From NCBI RefSeq assembly GCF_040802235.1, contig NC_133167.1:13632501-13696500 (forward strand): DNA of 64,000 nucleotides. The letters are read 5' to 3'. Of this stretch, positions 12,783 to 24,999 are shown in pieces. A program made the position numbers and the translations under genes. This DNA is from Manis javanica. Taxonomy: Eukaryota; Chordata; Mammalia; Pholidota; Manidae. The notes under the pieces were generated by a model, which ran no database searches, was not told where the DNA came from, and saw nothing but the letters and a program-made list of their open reading frames with translations. The stretch's first letter is position 1, and every line of letters starts with the position of its first letter.

Positions 12783-13191
12783 TGTGTCTTGCCATTGGGT
12801 TTCAGTCCCAGGCAACTTCACTATAGATTCATGCAACCAAAGAAATGGCAGTAGAATGTTCTTGGGGTGAAAGGGTTATACTCAACTTTATTTCCACGGT
12901 GGGAGGTCAATCATAGAATCCCATCAACTCAGAGCGAGTCTGCGTGCAGCAAGCCTGTCTCTGCCTCTGGGCTTCTCTGCCCTCACAGCCATCTCAGTCT
13001 CTGTTCTCAGTGCTGCCACCACTCCAGTCTTGTCTCTGCTCTCCTGCAGCCATGACACCATTTCTCCCAGAGCACTGGGCAGGGCTCTTTATATAGAGTC
13101 AATAACGACACACTGCCCACATGTGAATAGTGAGCTAGTTGACCAGGGCCAGGTGAGACTCCTGGCCACAGGAACCTTCATTTTATCCACA
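12783..13191 (-). repeat. 3' LTR of the endogenous retrovirus
   Basis: Downstream LTR in element orientation, immediately preceded by the purine-rich tract. It carries CTCTATATAAAGAG and GGAAATAAAGTTGAG on the minus strand. Confidence 0.88.
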
Positions 13192-14211
13192 CTCCACCCC
13201 TCCAGGATTTTTGCTTCTCAATCTATGTGCCCTCAATCCTCTGCAATGGTCCCTGCTGGAGCATTGTAACCAAATTCCATAACAACATAATACAACATAC
13301 AAACAACAAAAATTACGACAAATTATAATAACCCTCAAGCCTGAGGAGATCCATTGCCACCAAGTGGTCATCCTGGCTGTATTCAAACCAGTTCTACTCC
13401 AAGGAGTTAACCTAAAGGACCATGGGTGGGCCTTACAGTACCCACCTTCTCCAGCCCCTCTGGCAGAAAGTCTTGCAGACACACAGGCCGATCTTGTTGC
13501 TCTATCTCTGGCTTCTGCTTCATCCTCAGCGGCCTGAACCACTGCTCCGGTCTCAATTGCCACAGCTCCAGTCCAATTTCTTTCCGTCTGCTCCTGCCTT
13601 TTCAAACCACCCCACATCTGGGTCCTCGCGATCTTCACCCGGCCCTTTAAATCCTTCCGTCCAGAAGCAGACCCTGTTTCCTTTCGTGCTTGAGCCTGAG
13701 GACAGAAGCAGAGCATGGATGCTCCATAGCCTGAGGAGGGGGCTGCACCTCTCCTGGAAGAACTGGTGCTGAGTCCCTCTGGCTGTCCACCAGCTTCCAG
13801 CCAGGGGGGTCTCTACCGAGGAGGGGCCAATGCCTCCGGCACCAGCAGGGCCTCCACCCCACCTGTTCATCAAACCTCCGCTCCTCCACTTCTGGGGCTG
13901 ACGGCTGCGCTACACCCTCCACCTGCCCCGCAGCACCTGGCAGCCTGCGTGCTGCTGCTTCTCGGGCCTCTGCTCCTTCTCGGGCTTTTACTATTTCCAC
14001 AGCACTTCATAGTGATGCCATTTCAGTCAGCAACAAATTTTCTTTCCCTTGGGGCAGACCGGAGTCCTCCACCACTTCCCAGGACCACATGTCCACAGGG
14101 GACACTCGAACGTCTCCCCGTCCACAGGTGCAGCTGCTGAAGCACTCCTTCCATGAGGGCAGCCTGTTCTGTTGCCTTGGTCACCAATGAACCCTGCTGA
14201 CTGTCACCAAT
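13192..14211 (-). pseudogene. Internal region of the endogenous retrovirus
   Basis: About 1020 bp, GC-rich in its upstream half. A minus-strand open frame ends at 13183, inside the 3' LTR. It carries a hydrophobic, Cys-rich stretch at about 13267-13332 that could be a decayed transmembrane tail of an envelope protein; this is a weak inference. The remaining overlapping frames are low-complexity Gly/Arg/Ala-rich and resemble no known domain. It is best seen as an internally deleted, non-coding leftover. Confidence 0.55.
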
Positions 14212-14614
14212 TGTGTTGCCAATGGGTTTCAGCCCCGGGCAAGTTCACTATGGATTCAGTGTGATCAAAGAAATGACAGTAGAGTGTTCTTGGGGTAAAC
14301 AACTCAGCTTTATTCTCACAGTGGCAGGTCAATCACTAGAACCCCATCCACTCAGAGCAAGTCTGCATGCAGCAAACCGGTCTCTGCCCCTGGGCCCCTC
14401 TGCCCTCGCAGCCGTCTCAGTCTCTGCCCTCCACGCTGCCACCACTCCAGTCTCGTCTCTGCTCTCCTGCAGCTGTACCCCCATCTCTCCCAGAGCACCG
14501 GGCAGGGCTCTCTATATAGAATCAATAATGACACATTGCCCACACGTGTGTATTGAGCTAGCCATCCAGGGCCAGGTGAGAATCCTAGCCACAGGAACCT
14601 CCACTTTATCCACA
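14212..14614 (-). repeat. 5' LTR of the endogenous retrovirus
   Basis: Upstream LTR in element orientation. TATA-like CTCTATATAGAG text and GAATAAAGCTGAG poly(A) signal are present on the minus strand. It aligns over its whole length with 12783-13191. Confidence 0.88.
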
Positions 14615-14749
14615 CCATGCCAAGCAGAGCCACTGATCTCCTGGCATTCTTCCCCCAAAACTGAACCAGAATAAGCTCCCCTCTCCAGGTCAGACCATCT
14701 TAGAGATCGTTGCTACTCAAAATGCAAGAAGTACTCAAAATGCAAGCAG

Positions 14750-14885
14750 CTACATGGGAGCTTGTGAGAGAAATTTGGCATCTCAGGACCCTTCCCAAAC
14801 CTAGCTGACCATAATCTGTATTTTCCTAAGATTTTCAGGTGATTCCTGTCTGCATTAATGTTTGAGAAGTCCTGATGTAGCTATC
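14750..14885 (+). repeat. MER5A-like DNA transposon fragment
   Basis: ATAATCTGTATTTTCCTAAG, TTCAGGTGATTCCTGTCTGC and GTTTGAGAAGTCCTGATGTA resemble the right half of MER5A, a non-autonomous hAT element. Confidence 0.6.
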
Positions 14886-15129
14886 TAGCCTACCACTGGC
14901 ACCTGGAGGAAAGGAACGAGAGAAAGACGTTCACATTTCTACCTCACAGCTGGAGGGAAGGACAGAGTGATGCATCTTGACATGTTCTTACTCGGTAGAG
15001 CAAGAAGATCTGAATGGTGATTATGGCACGCCTCTCTCAGATGGGCTGGGAGTTTGCAGACTCGACTAGTTTTTATAAATGTAATTAAGTCTCCCTCTAC
15101 TTCTATTATGATTACTAATATTTTTTGCT

Positions 15130-15300
15130 ATTTATTATATGCCACAAGCTATTTTGAGCTCTTCCCGTGTACTATCTTGTATAATCCTTATAATGACCTA
15201 CAAGTAGGTTCTGTTAATACCCCCTGTTTGCAGAGGTGGTCACTGAGGCACAGAGCCATTAATTAACTTGTTCAAGATCACACAGCTAGTAACCCATGAC
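15130..15300 (-). repeat. MIR SINE
   Basis: Antisense MIR: TTGTATAATCCTTATAATGA, CAAGTAGGTTCTGTTAATAC and CAAGATCACACAGCTAGTAA. Confidence 0.8.
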
Positions 15301-16984
15301 TTCTTCCAGGCACATAGATCCCAGAGCTCTCATTCATTTCCTTAACACCAATATCATTGCTTCCATGCGGGATAAAGGTGGGCTGCCTGGTGATGAGAAG
15401 ACCCTTTATACACATCCATATTCAGATGATTATGCTGTAGGATGGCCAGTCAAAAAAGACACGGAAAGTCCAAGGTCACAGAGAGTCCGAGGCATACACG
15501 AGCTTCCAAGAGGTCATCTCTGTGTGGGGAGGAGCCTTCCCCTGGCCACACAGAAAGAGCTCCCAGGCTGTGATGCAAGGCTGCTATTAAAAAGCTTTGC
15601 TGAGAGAAGGCAGGGAAAATCCAAGCTGACATCCTCCCTGAACGAGCCACTCAGAGCTACTGGGAGCCCTGCAAGGAGCGGGACCGAGATGAGTATTTCT
15701 CCACCTCTGCTCTTCCCCCTTAGAGGAGACTGGGCGAGGTCAGGTTCTGAAGAAAGCAGGTAGAGGGAGAGGCGAGCAATGGGGACAGTGACTAATAGTG
15801 GGAGCACTATAAAGGGCAGCTGGGAAGACTGTAATGAGCAGGAGACAAGGGGCAGACGTCCAGAGGAAGTGGTTTCCTTAAGGCTTGCTAAGAGCAGCAA
15901 AGGTTCTGGGAACACTGAGGACGCCGTGGGAAGGTGAGTGACCCAGAACTTACAATATGTACTTCTGGAGATCAGAAGATGTCTACTGGCTGTGACATTT
16001 TTTACATTGGAGCCCTAGTAGATAAACAAGGCTTCAAAATCTTGAAGTCTTCATTTTAGTCAAAATACAGCCTGAGTCCGTTGAAGGCCATCTTGTCATG
16101 GCTTCAAGATTCCTTTGTCTCCTGGACTTCAAAGCACAGATATCAGGGGTTCAAACAGGCCAGCTTACCTTCAAGGATTAGAAGAAAAAGCAAGTGTAGA
16201 AAGGGATGAGAAGCAGGGTTGGTCTGCTGCCAGCACAAGTTGTTTGTGTAAGGCACAGAGGGCCTGTGCTCTGCTCCGCCAGCTCAGCTCATCAGAGCAC
16301 TTAAAGCCAGTGCAAGAGGCTGACGTGCCCTCCACTGGCCAAACAGGTGGCCTCTGCATTCCCTGGTGCCCTGGACCTCACTGCAGGTGCAGGACCTGAA
16401 CAAGATAAGAATTTTCTGAGGTTGCTCAACAAAGATGTCTATGATGTAGCCAAGGGGAGAAAGCTAGCTGGTTACACGGCTTTCTTTCATCCGAGTTTTT
16501 AATGTAATTTAATCTAATTTTATATGGGAAATTCTCTTTAATCTTACAACAAAGAGATTTATGTTAAGTCTTTTAGAAAGACCTTAAATTAATGTTTAAG
16601 CCATAGGACCAGAAATAGAAACATGCTACATTCAAGAAATGACCATAGATTTGTCTTGTATTATCTTGTCTTGTTGTCCTCTGTTTGTTTTGGTTTTTTG
16701 TTCCCCTTTCTGAGTCCTTTTTCAGGCAACTTTTATTTATAATCTGTTCAGTAAAAGACAAGTCCTCACTCTGTGAATACAGGCTTAGCAGACTTGAATA
16801 ACAACAGGAGAAGGTAATTCATGTCATAATTTATATCTTCTGATGTTGTCTATCCATTAAGCAACTTTTTGTAGTTGCAGATACTGTCAATTCTATTGTC
16901 TTTAAACTTTTACACTAAGATTAAGGGTGGTTAACATACAACTTTTACACTACTAGTGTTCCGTGTCTATCTTTAGATTATGAA
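15301..16984. other. Intergenic, no gene
   Basis: The first 600 bp are non-repetitive with moderate GC. An open frame of 155 codons (15296-15763) has no protein-like features. The rest is AT-rich without recognised repeats. Confidence 0.45.
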
Positions 16985-17080
16985 ATGAGTTTGATACCTT
17001 TGTGCACATACACCCAAACCGATCAACTTGCATACATTTTATCTGTGCAATTTTTGCATAACATCAATAAAGCTGTTTAA
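16985..17080 (+). repeat. L1 3'-end fragment
   Basis: Ends in GCATAACATCAATAAAGCTG TTTAAAA, a common old L1 tail. Confidence 0.65.
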
Positions 17081-18989
17081 AACAATAGCTAATATTTTTT
17101 TTAAAGAGAGGTGAGAGGGTTCTCAGACCACCTCACCACACCTTTAAGGACCCTGGGAGGGAAAGGGAGGATCTTAGCACAGAAGAGAGAGTTGGAGGGG
17201 CACTCACTGTTCCAGGTGGGTAGACACCCTCTCCAGGGCTGAGTGAGGCTGAGGTTGGTTGTCCCAGAAGCCTTTGAACATGGCAGAAGCTGTCCCAGAT
17301 CCTCCCCTATGAGAAGAATGTCTCAAGGGGACTAACTTCATGGTCAGGGAGGAGCAGCAGCAGCTTCTAGGGAGCACCACATTCACAGTGGCTGGCGAGA
17401 GGCTCTGTGGGGCCAGGCTGCCCCACGGTGAGGGCCGGTGGGCTTCTCCTTGTAAAGCACGAACTGTTGGAAACAAGGCTGCTGGGCATGTACCCACGAA
17501 TGCCCATGTCCACCAGGTTATGGGTTACACTGCTTGTGCACAAATAACTCTCCAAATATCTCAAATCAAATCACTAAAAATCAATCACACTATTCTATTT
17601 CAGACACAGCATTAGCTCCTAAATTCTAACTTCCACACTATGACAAAATGGAATCTTCATGTTTTCAATATAAGGTGTAAAATCTTCATCAGTTTATTAG
17701 GGATTTCAGTGACCATGGAAGAATGCCTAATTACAAAGACCTGAACACTTAACTCAGTGGTTCCTGGAACTACTCTCCACACAGAACATGAGAGAAAAAA
17801 CTCAGACTTTTCCTGGGGGTCATGCGACCTGGCATGCCCCATAGTGCTTCCACCAGCCAGACCTTACTCTAGATTTACTCTCCTAGGACCACCACCTCCT
17901 CATCTGCTAAACATGCAACAAGCCATCTTGAGCCCTGAATATTCTCTAGGTTCAACAAATGAGATGATTTCCAACCTTTTCAGGTATAAAAGACCACAGC
18001 TTAACACCAAAAAATTTCCAAAACCCTTCCACATGAACAGCGGTGTACATTTCCTATCACTTCATTTTCAGAACCATCTAAATGACAGAAAGCAATGGAT
18101 TCAATAATACTTCTAAGACATGTACATTTACTAATTAGAAGAGCATCTGTGCAGATCAGAAAAGTAGCAGTAAATATGTTTGCAAAGTGCAGTATTCATG
18201 AGTCTAATGCCTGCTGCACGGACTGATCCATGGGCCTCTCACAGGAATTTAAAGTTCCCATCTCTGCTCAAACCACGAGATACCACTCTAAACATCAACA
18301 GCTCAACCACGTTACACCAAAGCACCAGGCCATTGGACGCTGTGATGTGGACATTGTCCCTCCCCCAGGAAAACAACCTCCCCAGTTCTAAAGTAGCACT
18401 GGACTCAAAGGTCCATCCATCTGGAAATAGTCCTGGACTCTAACCCCCAAAGACTCATCACAGCCTGAGATAGTCTTAAAATCCTCAAAATACCTTGGAA
18501 TTCCCAAGCCATTATAGTCAGCAAATTTGGTGTTATTTATATTTCTAAGTGCGATTGCTCATTCCATAATTTCCCTCTTCCCATCTACTGCAGATCGACT
18601 TCATGCTCGTGAGACATTGCCATCAGTGGGGACCAGCTGAAGTGACTTCTGCAGTTTCCTACCATATCTATAACTTTTTTCCTCGTCTCTCTCTCTGACA
18701 TCAAACTGCTTCCCACCTGCCCTCCCATTCTCACTCCAGCCACAATGCCTCGTCCGTACCCATACTTCTGCGGTTCTCCCATGCCCTAGATCTGCTCACT
18801 GCACATATGACCCATGATCTCACAGTCGGCATCGAACAGGCTTCTGACCCACATGTAATTCTAGAGATTCTGCTACCTGTGCAGTTTCCAGCCACAAGGC
18901 AGGCTTCTTGGTGATAGAGACAAAGAACTCAAACCGTGGAACCAGACAGAGCTGAATTCAAAGACTGCTTTGTTCAGGCTTTCACACTT
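17081..18989. other. Intergenic, no gene
   Basis: A short piece at about 17487-17515 resembles text in the L1 at 19850-19890 and may be an L1 remnant. Otherwise nothing recognised. Confidence 0.4.
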
Positions 18990-19520
18990 GTCTGTCTTCA
19001 GAAACATTTGTTGAGCAATTTCTATATGCCAAGCCCTCTTTTTAGTGGAGCAGATATCATGAGGAGCAGAATAAATTCAGTCCTAAGCCTCTGGAAGTCC
19101 TCAGAAATGGGGAGGCCAGTCTACCAAAGAATCTTACAAACGATTGTTGAAACTTGCAATAAATAACATGAAGATTATGTACAAGTGGGATGAGGACATG
19201 TAACAGAAAGATTTCATTTAATCTGGGAGAAAGTAAAATTTAAGCTGAGACCTTGAGGTGGACCAGCTGGCTGTGTAACAAGAGCAGGAAAGGCTGGTTG
19301 TTTAGGAAAAGGAAGGAAGTGTCTCCCAACAACAGGATGAATCAGAAAGAACAGCAAATGCAAAGGCCTTGAGGCAAGAAGGAAGGTGGCAGAGGACAGA
19401 GAGTCAAGAGAGGGGGTAAATGGTGCAAGACCAGACTGAAGTCCTGGGCAGTGCCTGAGGAACATTTTGATGACTTCATATTTTATTTAAAAGCAACAGG
19501 GCACTGTTATTCAAAGTGCA
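18990..19520 (-). repeat. L2 fragment
   Basis: Antisense L2: CATTTGTTGAGCAATTTCTA, TATGCCAAGCCCTCTTTTTA, and AACAGCAAATGCAAAGGCCT followed by TGAGGCAAG. Confidence 0.75.
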
Positions 19521-19539
19521 TATTAGGAAAAAAACAAAA

Positions 19540-20300
19540 GCTACAGCTCAAAAAGAGAGAAACAACTCAATTAAAAGCAGGTAAAAGGCATGAACACACA
19601 TGCTACAAATAATATCAAAATGACCAACAATTACATGAAAGAGTTGCCAACATCATCAGTCATCTGAGAGATGCCTATGAGCACATAGTGAACCGTCACT
19701 ATGTATCCAATAGGATGGCTAAAATTTGAACTTAGTGTTGGTGAAAACAGGAGGCAACTGGAATTCTCCTGGTGGGTGAGTAAATTTGTACCTTTGAAAA
19801 AACTGTGTGATACCTCAAAAGCTAACCATAAAATGTCCTGTGACCTACCCCGGGCATGTACCCATGAATACTCATGTCCACCAGAAGAATGTTACGGCAG
19901 CTGTGTTCAGAACAGGCCCAAACGGGGAACACCCTAAATGTCCAACAACAGTAGAATGGATAAATTTTGAAATATTATTATAATAGAATACTACACTTCC
20001 ATTCAAAAGAATGAGCTACTGATACACACGACATGGAATAATCTCACAGATGTAATGTTGAAAGCAATTAAATAAAATAGAGTATATACTGTGGGTCCAT
20101 TCACATGAAGTTCAAAAATAAGCAAAGTTAGTCTTTGGTGATAGAGGTCAGCATAGAGGTGGGTACTGCATGAGAAGGTCATGCTCTGACCTCGATGTAG
20201 GTAGTGGCTATATGGGTGTACACAGAGGCAAAAATTCACCACACTGCACAGTGAAGGTGTGTGCACTTTAGTGGAAATAAGTTATACCTCAGTCTTTACA
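19540..20300 (+). repeat. Old L1 fragment (ORF2 end and 3'UTR)
   Basis: GTATCCAATAGGATGGCTAA, CAATAGTAGAATGGATAA-like text, GAATACTACACTTCCATTCA and ACATGGAATAATCTCACAGA are L1 ORF2/3'UTR landmarks. Riddled with stops. Confidence 0.8.
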
Positions 20301-22139
20301 AATGAGGGGGAGAGCAATGGGGAATTAAACCAGGGAAATGTCTGAAAGGGACAGGAGCTCAGAGACAGAAGCAGAGAGTCTAGGAGCGAGTCCCAATGAC
20401 CCCAGCAGTTAAGGCTGGGTGGGTGAGGACGGGGCAACCAGCAAAGGAGACGGAGAGCAAGACGCATAGAAGGGGAGGGGACACGGAGGCAGCTGAGAGG
20501 AGTTCTTGATGGCTTGAGATGAAGAAGGATGTAGGCAGGGCGATGGGGGAAAGACCCTCCAGCTTCGTTCCTTGAATATAAACTGCACAGAACAGTCATG
20601 TCTTTTTATGAGGTTTAGAAGTTACCTGCGTGATGTAAGGACTTGCTGGAGAAGCATCAAGTCTCCATTCAAGGTAAATGGGGGTCCTATCCAAATACCA
20701 CCCTCCGGATCCAGAGCAAGCTGAGGACTCACTCTTCTAGGCCCTACAGGAATAGCCACCCAGTTGCCTGTTTCCACGTGGAGAGGATGTTGCCACTCTG
20801 ACCCAGACAGTGGGCAGCCTTCCAGGCACCAGGCCAAAGGCAGACAAGACAGGAGCTGATGAGGGTTAAGCAGTATGGTTAACTCCTGAGGTTAAGGAAA
20901 TTGACTTCAGTTTTTCAACATGTGAGCATTCGTAGGGAAAAATCAGCATCAGGTTGAGTTTAGGGTTAATACCGCCTTAGCATTGTGCTGCAGAAGAGTT
21001 TGCAAAGTAGCAGGTTTCTGCCAAGCATTGATAGGACATGGCTTCTATGAAAATACAATTTCTTCCTCATGATTTCTATAACGCTTTGGGGAAAAGCTTT
21101 CTGAAGACCTCCATTATATTTTCCTTGTTTTGTGTTTATTAGTGTAATTTCTTCTCCTTCACAATTGATTGTAAACTCCCTGAGGACCGAAACCAGCTCT
21201 TCCCATAGTGTTTACACCCACTCCCCAGGGCTGCAGTCCACTGGACCTCACTGACCACAGATGCAGCAGGTGTGGAGAGGCCCTGAAAGGGGAGGGAGTC
21301 CACCTTGCAGGCACCCAGTTATACCTAAGCACACCATCTTGAGCATCTGAGGCATTGCCGCTTCTCTGAAAGAAGTGACAATTAATTATTTAAAATTCAA
21401 GAAGACAGTTCAGCGAAAGAGACGAGGCAAAGACAGCCCTGTGACAACATAACTAGCAGAGAGCGAATGAGGGAGACCGAGTTCTGAAGGAAAAGCACCA
21501 GGTCACCTTGCCCTTGGGTCTCATTAGTGGAAATAACACTTACAGAAAAGTAACATCTTTGAAAACTGTTTGCAAGTTTCCTGGGTGATCGTGAAATTGC
21601 TGGTAACAGTAGGAGGCTTTCAAAATACGCAGAGCCTGCCCTGGGAGAGCAGCTCTATGGGCACTTGGGACAATACAGGGTCACACAGCTTTCCTTCCCT
21701 TCTTTAGCTGCTAATTAAGAAATCAGTGACAGGTCAGGGGCTTGATGTCACCTCGCGGGCTGCAGCCCTCGATGGGGATGACTAATAATGTTGGCGTCTG
21801 CTGGACTTAATCTTCAACTTGATTTCCTGGGGTGATTAGTTGGGGAGCAGCAACATTGTCATTTTATTCTTTGATAGATCCTTTCTACAAGCATATGGAA
21901 AATACAGTAAAACAAGAAGAACAAAGAATTTTACCCTCTTGCATTCTTCTTTCATCCCGACCCCAACAGCAGCCATCTGAGGTCAGTAGTCTTCACACAC
22001 AGGTGGGTGTTCCTCGAAAGATGTGCAGGAATCTGTACTGGCCAGCCTGCCCCTGGACCTAACGCCTTTATTGTGCACCAGAAATCATGTCAAAATCTCT
22101 AAAAGGGTAATTTAGCAAAGACATTTTAAGAACATGAAT
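20301..22139. other. Intergenic, non-repetitive
   Basis: Largely free of recognisable repeats. The part at 21440-21890 looks like a candidate conserved block (see findings). Confidence 0.45.
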
Positions 22140-22345
22140 TCAGAGTCAAGCAGATCTGGTTTGGTGTCTAGCTCTGCCCCCACCAGCCTTCAGCAAGCTT
22201 CCTAACTCCTCTGAGCCTCAGTCTTACTCATCTGTAAAATGGCAATAATGAGAGTACTACTTCATGTTGTTTTGAGAATCAAATAAGATAAGGCATGTAA
22301 AAGGCTTAGTGCAATAAATAGTTCTTGATAAATACTAACGGAAAT
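22140..22345 (+). repeat. MIR SINE
   Basis: CTAACTCCTCTGAGCCTCAG, CTCATCTGTAAAATGGCAAT and AAAAGGCTTAGTGCAATAAA are MIR sense text. Nearly full length. Confidence 0.85.
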
Positions 22346-24999
22346 CATATTATTATTTTTATTATGCTCTGAAAATGTCTCATAATGTAGCCATGTTTCT
22401 TTACAGAGTAGCAGCCACTTTGCAGTCGTTACCCAACCAGACGGAGGAAAAACGACACCCGCCAGTGGAAGAAAACCACCAGAGAGCTGGGCAAATGCAC
22501 AGATTCCTGCCTCAAGCTAAGAAGACAGTTCATTGATTAAGGCTAATTAGGACCTCACCGGAAGCCTTTAAGACCCTGCAGAGAAGACAGCCCTTAAATA
22601 TCACACATCACTGTATGTTTATGGTTCCAAAGTAAACCAAAATCTTTGAGGAATGGTCTTCCCTCCGTCTTGTTCTTTCTATTTCTAGTGGAAAAGGATG
22701 TTTTTGATTGGCACTGGGATGTTGCCAGACACCAAGGATGGCAACATCCGGAATACCCCAAAAGCTGGGTGGGACTTAGAAATATGCCTAATTCTTAATA
22801 AAGAGGGGATGGGGCAGTGGTGGCCATTCCCTGGGAAATCTTGGCTCTTCCCTCCCACTGCGGAATGGAGTTATGCAACCTTGCTTAGCAGGAATACTCT
22901 GAGCAGACAATATGATAGATGGGCATTTCTTTGAGGCTGATCAACCTCAAAAGAGAGACAGTCACATCACATCAGCGGAATGACACATGCACATCCATAT
23001 ACACAAACCACCTTGAAAAACAGTCTCGGTGACTGGTTCTGAGCTAGGCCCCGGGGTCATGTGACAGCATCAGAGACCAAAGCACCAATAGTGCTGGATG
23101 CTAATGTTGTGGCCAAGACAAGGTGGAGGAATAAAGAAGAGGAAGGAAAAAGTTGGCCACAGGTTCAATGGAAGTCTGAAGATGAAAAGTCGAAAAAAAA
23201 TCACTTTTTTCAGTTATATATCTGCTCTGACCTTATCATCTTCATTTAGATACCAATTTGTTGACTTTTTAAAAATGGCTAAGTGAGGGTCACAAAGTCA
23301 CAGAACCTCTTCTTTGTCTAGGACCTCGAACTTTTTCCTTTGTATTGAAATTAGGCAAAAAATTCCCACATGCCCATGTGCAATCCAGGGCTAGTCAGAA
23401 TCCCCTGGAGAACATTTACATACTATAGATGCCATGAGCCTATCCCATATGGAATGACCTAGAACTGTAGGGTGTGGCCCCACTGTTTCAAACACTCCTA
23501 TGATTGTGATGGGTGCCCGACTGTGGGAACCTTTAGGATAGGCCATTTCCATGTCCAGCTTCACGGAGTCTGCACCTGACTGCCATCTCATTAGTGGTCC
23601 TCCTTATATCTCTCCATCAGGAAGCTTGTCCAGAAAGTTCAAAGAAGAACATGACACTGATAGCCAGTCCCTTCTACTTATCCAGGGGTTTTCCTGCTTC
23701 TCTGCTGCAGAAAGTCCCTCCTTCCATAGTCCTAACCCTTTTCACTTAAATTGGCCTTTACCCTGAACCATGTCTGAAAGTCCCCCTTCTCAGAGTGGAA
23801 TCCAGTTTACCCCTTCCTACACGGAAGACTTCCTATTGAGAGGCCTGTAAATGCATCGTGAGTTTGTCCTCTAAACATAGTGGCTAAGTGTTCAGAAAAA
23901 GAATCATAGAAAAATACTCACTCCAATAGGTGCTCAGAAAAACTCCTAACAAGCCCATGGAGTATCTGCTTTAAGAAGAGAGAGTGTTGTATTTCAGTTC
24001 AACGTGTGCACGTGCTGTAGTAGAGGAGAGATCTGGAGTCAGATTTCAGTGATGCAATAAATTACTATTGTATTCCAGAGGGGGAAAAACAATTTGACCT
24101 TGTATCTGGAAACTAGGGGAAAGAAAGTTTCTCTTTTATCATTTTGGAAAGATGCCAGGGGTAGGGAGGTGGGAGAGGTGAGAGGGCAGAGGAGCAAGTT
24201 TTCATTTTTAATCACCAGTTTTAATGCTATAATGGATTGTCGTGCCTAAACCACCCTGAGTCATATTTCAGAGAAAAAAAATCCTCTAATCTCCAGTCTT
24301 CTTTTGCGGGGATGGAAGATGTCAGATAAACCGTGACTGCGCCTAGGGCCAGAGATGGTAGACATCTCAGAACAGTTTCCAGGGCTCCTAAAGGGGACGT
24401 TGTCTCTGCAGAGACCTTGTCAAGTATCAGAGTGTTCTCCTGGCTGAGAAACCTTCACCCACTGTGCCCCAGGTCCTCTCTGTCACTATTCTACCCAACC
24501 TTTACAGTCTAATTCAAATGTATCAGCTTCTCCAGAAGCTTCCTCTCCTCTGGGTTGCAAGAGATCTTCCTTCCCCTTTAGGTTAGCTCTTTAGACCTTG
24601 TGGTGGCTCTCAACGGGGAAGGGGGTGATTTGGTTCCTCGGAGCACTTGTGGAAATGTATAGAGACATTTTTGCTGGTCTCACCTGGGAGGGAGGTTCTA
24701 CTGGCATCTATGGGTAGTGGCGAGAGCTGCCACTAAGCACCCTGGAATGCACAGAACAGCTGCACAACAAAGGATCATCCAGCCCCAAACATCTGCAGCG
24801 CGGCAGCTGAGAAACCATGCAGCGAGAGTGATCTGTGTGCTGGCCCGTAGCAGTGGCTGGCACAGCCAACGTCTCCCTCCCCCCCGGAGCTCTTTGCTGC
24901 TTGCCTTCTGGGACACTACGATCTTGCAGTTGCCTCCAGCTCCCCGTTCTCTTCCTGTCACCTCTCAAAGCCCCAACTTCTAAACGTTGGGATGTACCC
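22346..24999. other. Intergenic, no gene
   Basis: Holds a perfect 11-bp-arm inverted repeat (22717-22749) and a MER5A-like fragment (23385-23530). No coding signal. Confidence 0.45.
23385..23530 (+). repeat. MER5A-like DNA transposon fragment
   Basis: CAGAATCCCCTGGAGAACAT and GTAGGGTGTGGCCCC fit a degenerate MER5A left half. Confidence 0.45.

Larger units (their letters stand above)
12783..14614 (-). mobile_element. Short endogenous retrovirus with paired LTRs, non-autonomous
   Basis: Two related LTR-like blocks in the same orientation (12783-13191 and 14212-14614) flank about 1 kb of internal DNA. Read on the minus strand, each LTR begins TGTGGATAAA and ends ...CACA, with a TATA box (CTCTATATAAAG) and an AATAAA signal. 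Next to the upstream LTR is a primer-binding-site-like TTGGTGACAGTCAGC (14194-14210); next to the downstream LTR is a purine-rich tract CCTGGAGGGGTGGAG (13192-13206). The interior is far too short for gag-pol-env and no protease, RT or integrase motif is visible. The LTRs have diverged from each other, so the insertion is not recent. No clear target-site duplication was found. The class (ERV1 or ERVK) is not certain. Confidence 0.88.

Noticed and set aside
13183-14140. Several overlapping open frames of 100-180 codons on both strands
   Set aside because: They lie in the GC-rich interior of the endogenous retrovirus, overlap each other on both strands and show no domain. Length is explained by low stop frequency.
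15296-15763. 155-codon plus-strand open frame
   Set aside because: No protein resemblance, no splice or promoter context, and overlapping antisense frames of similar length.
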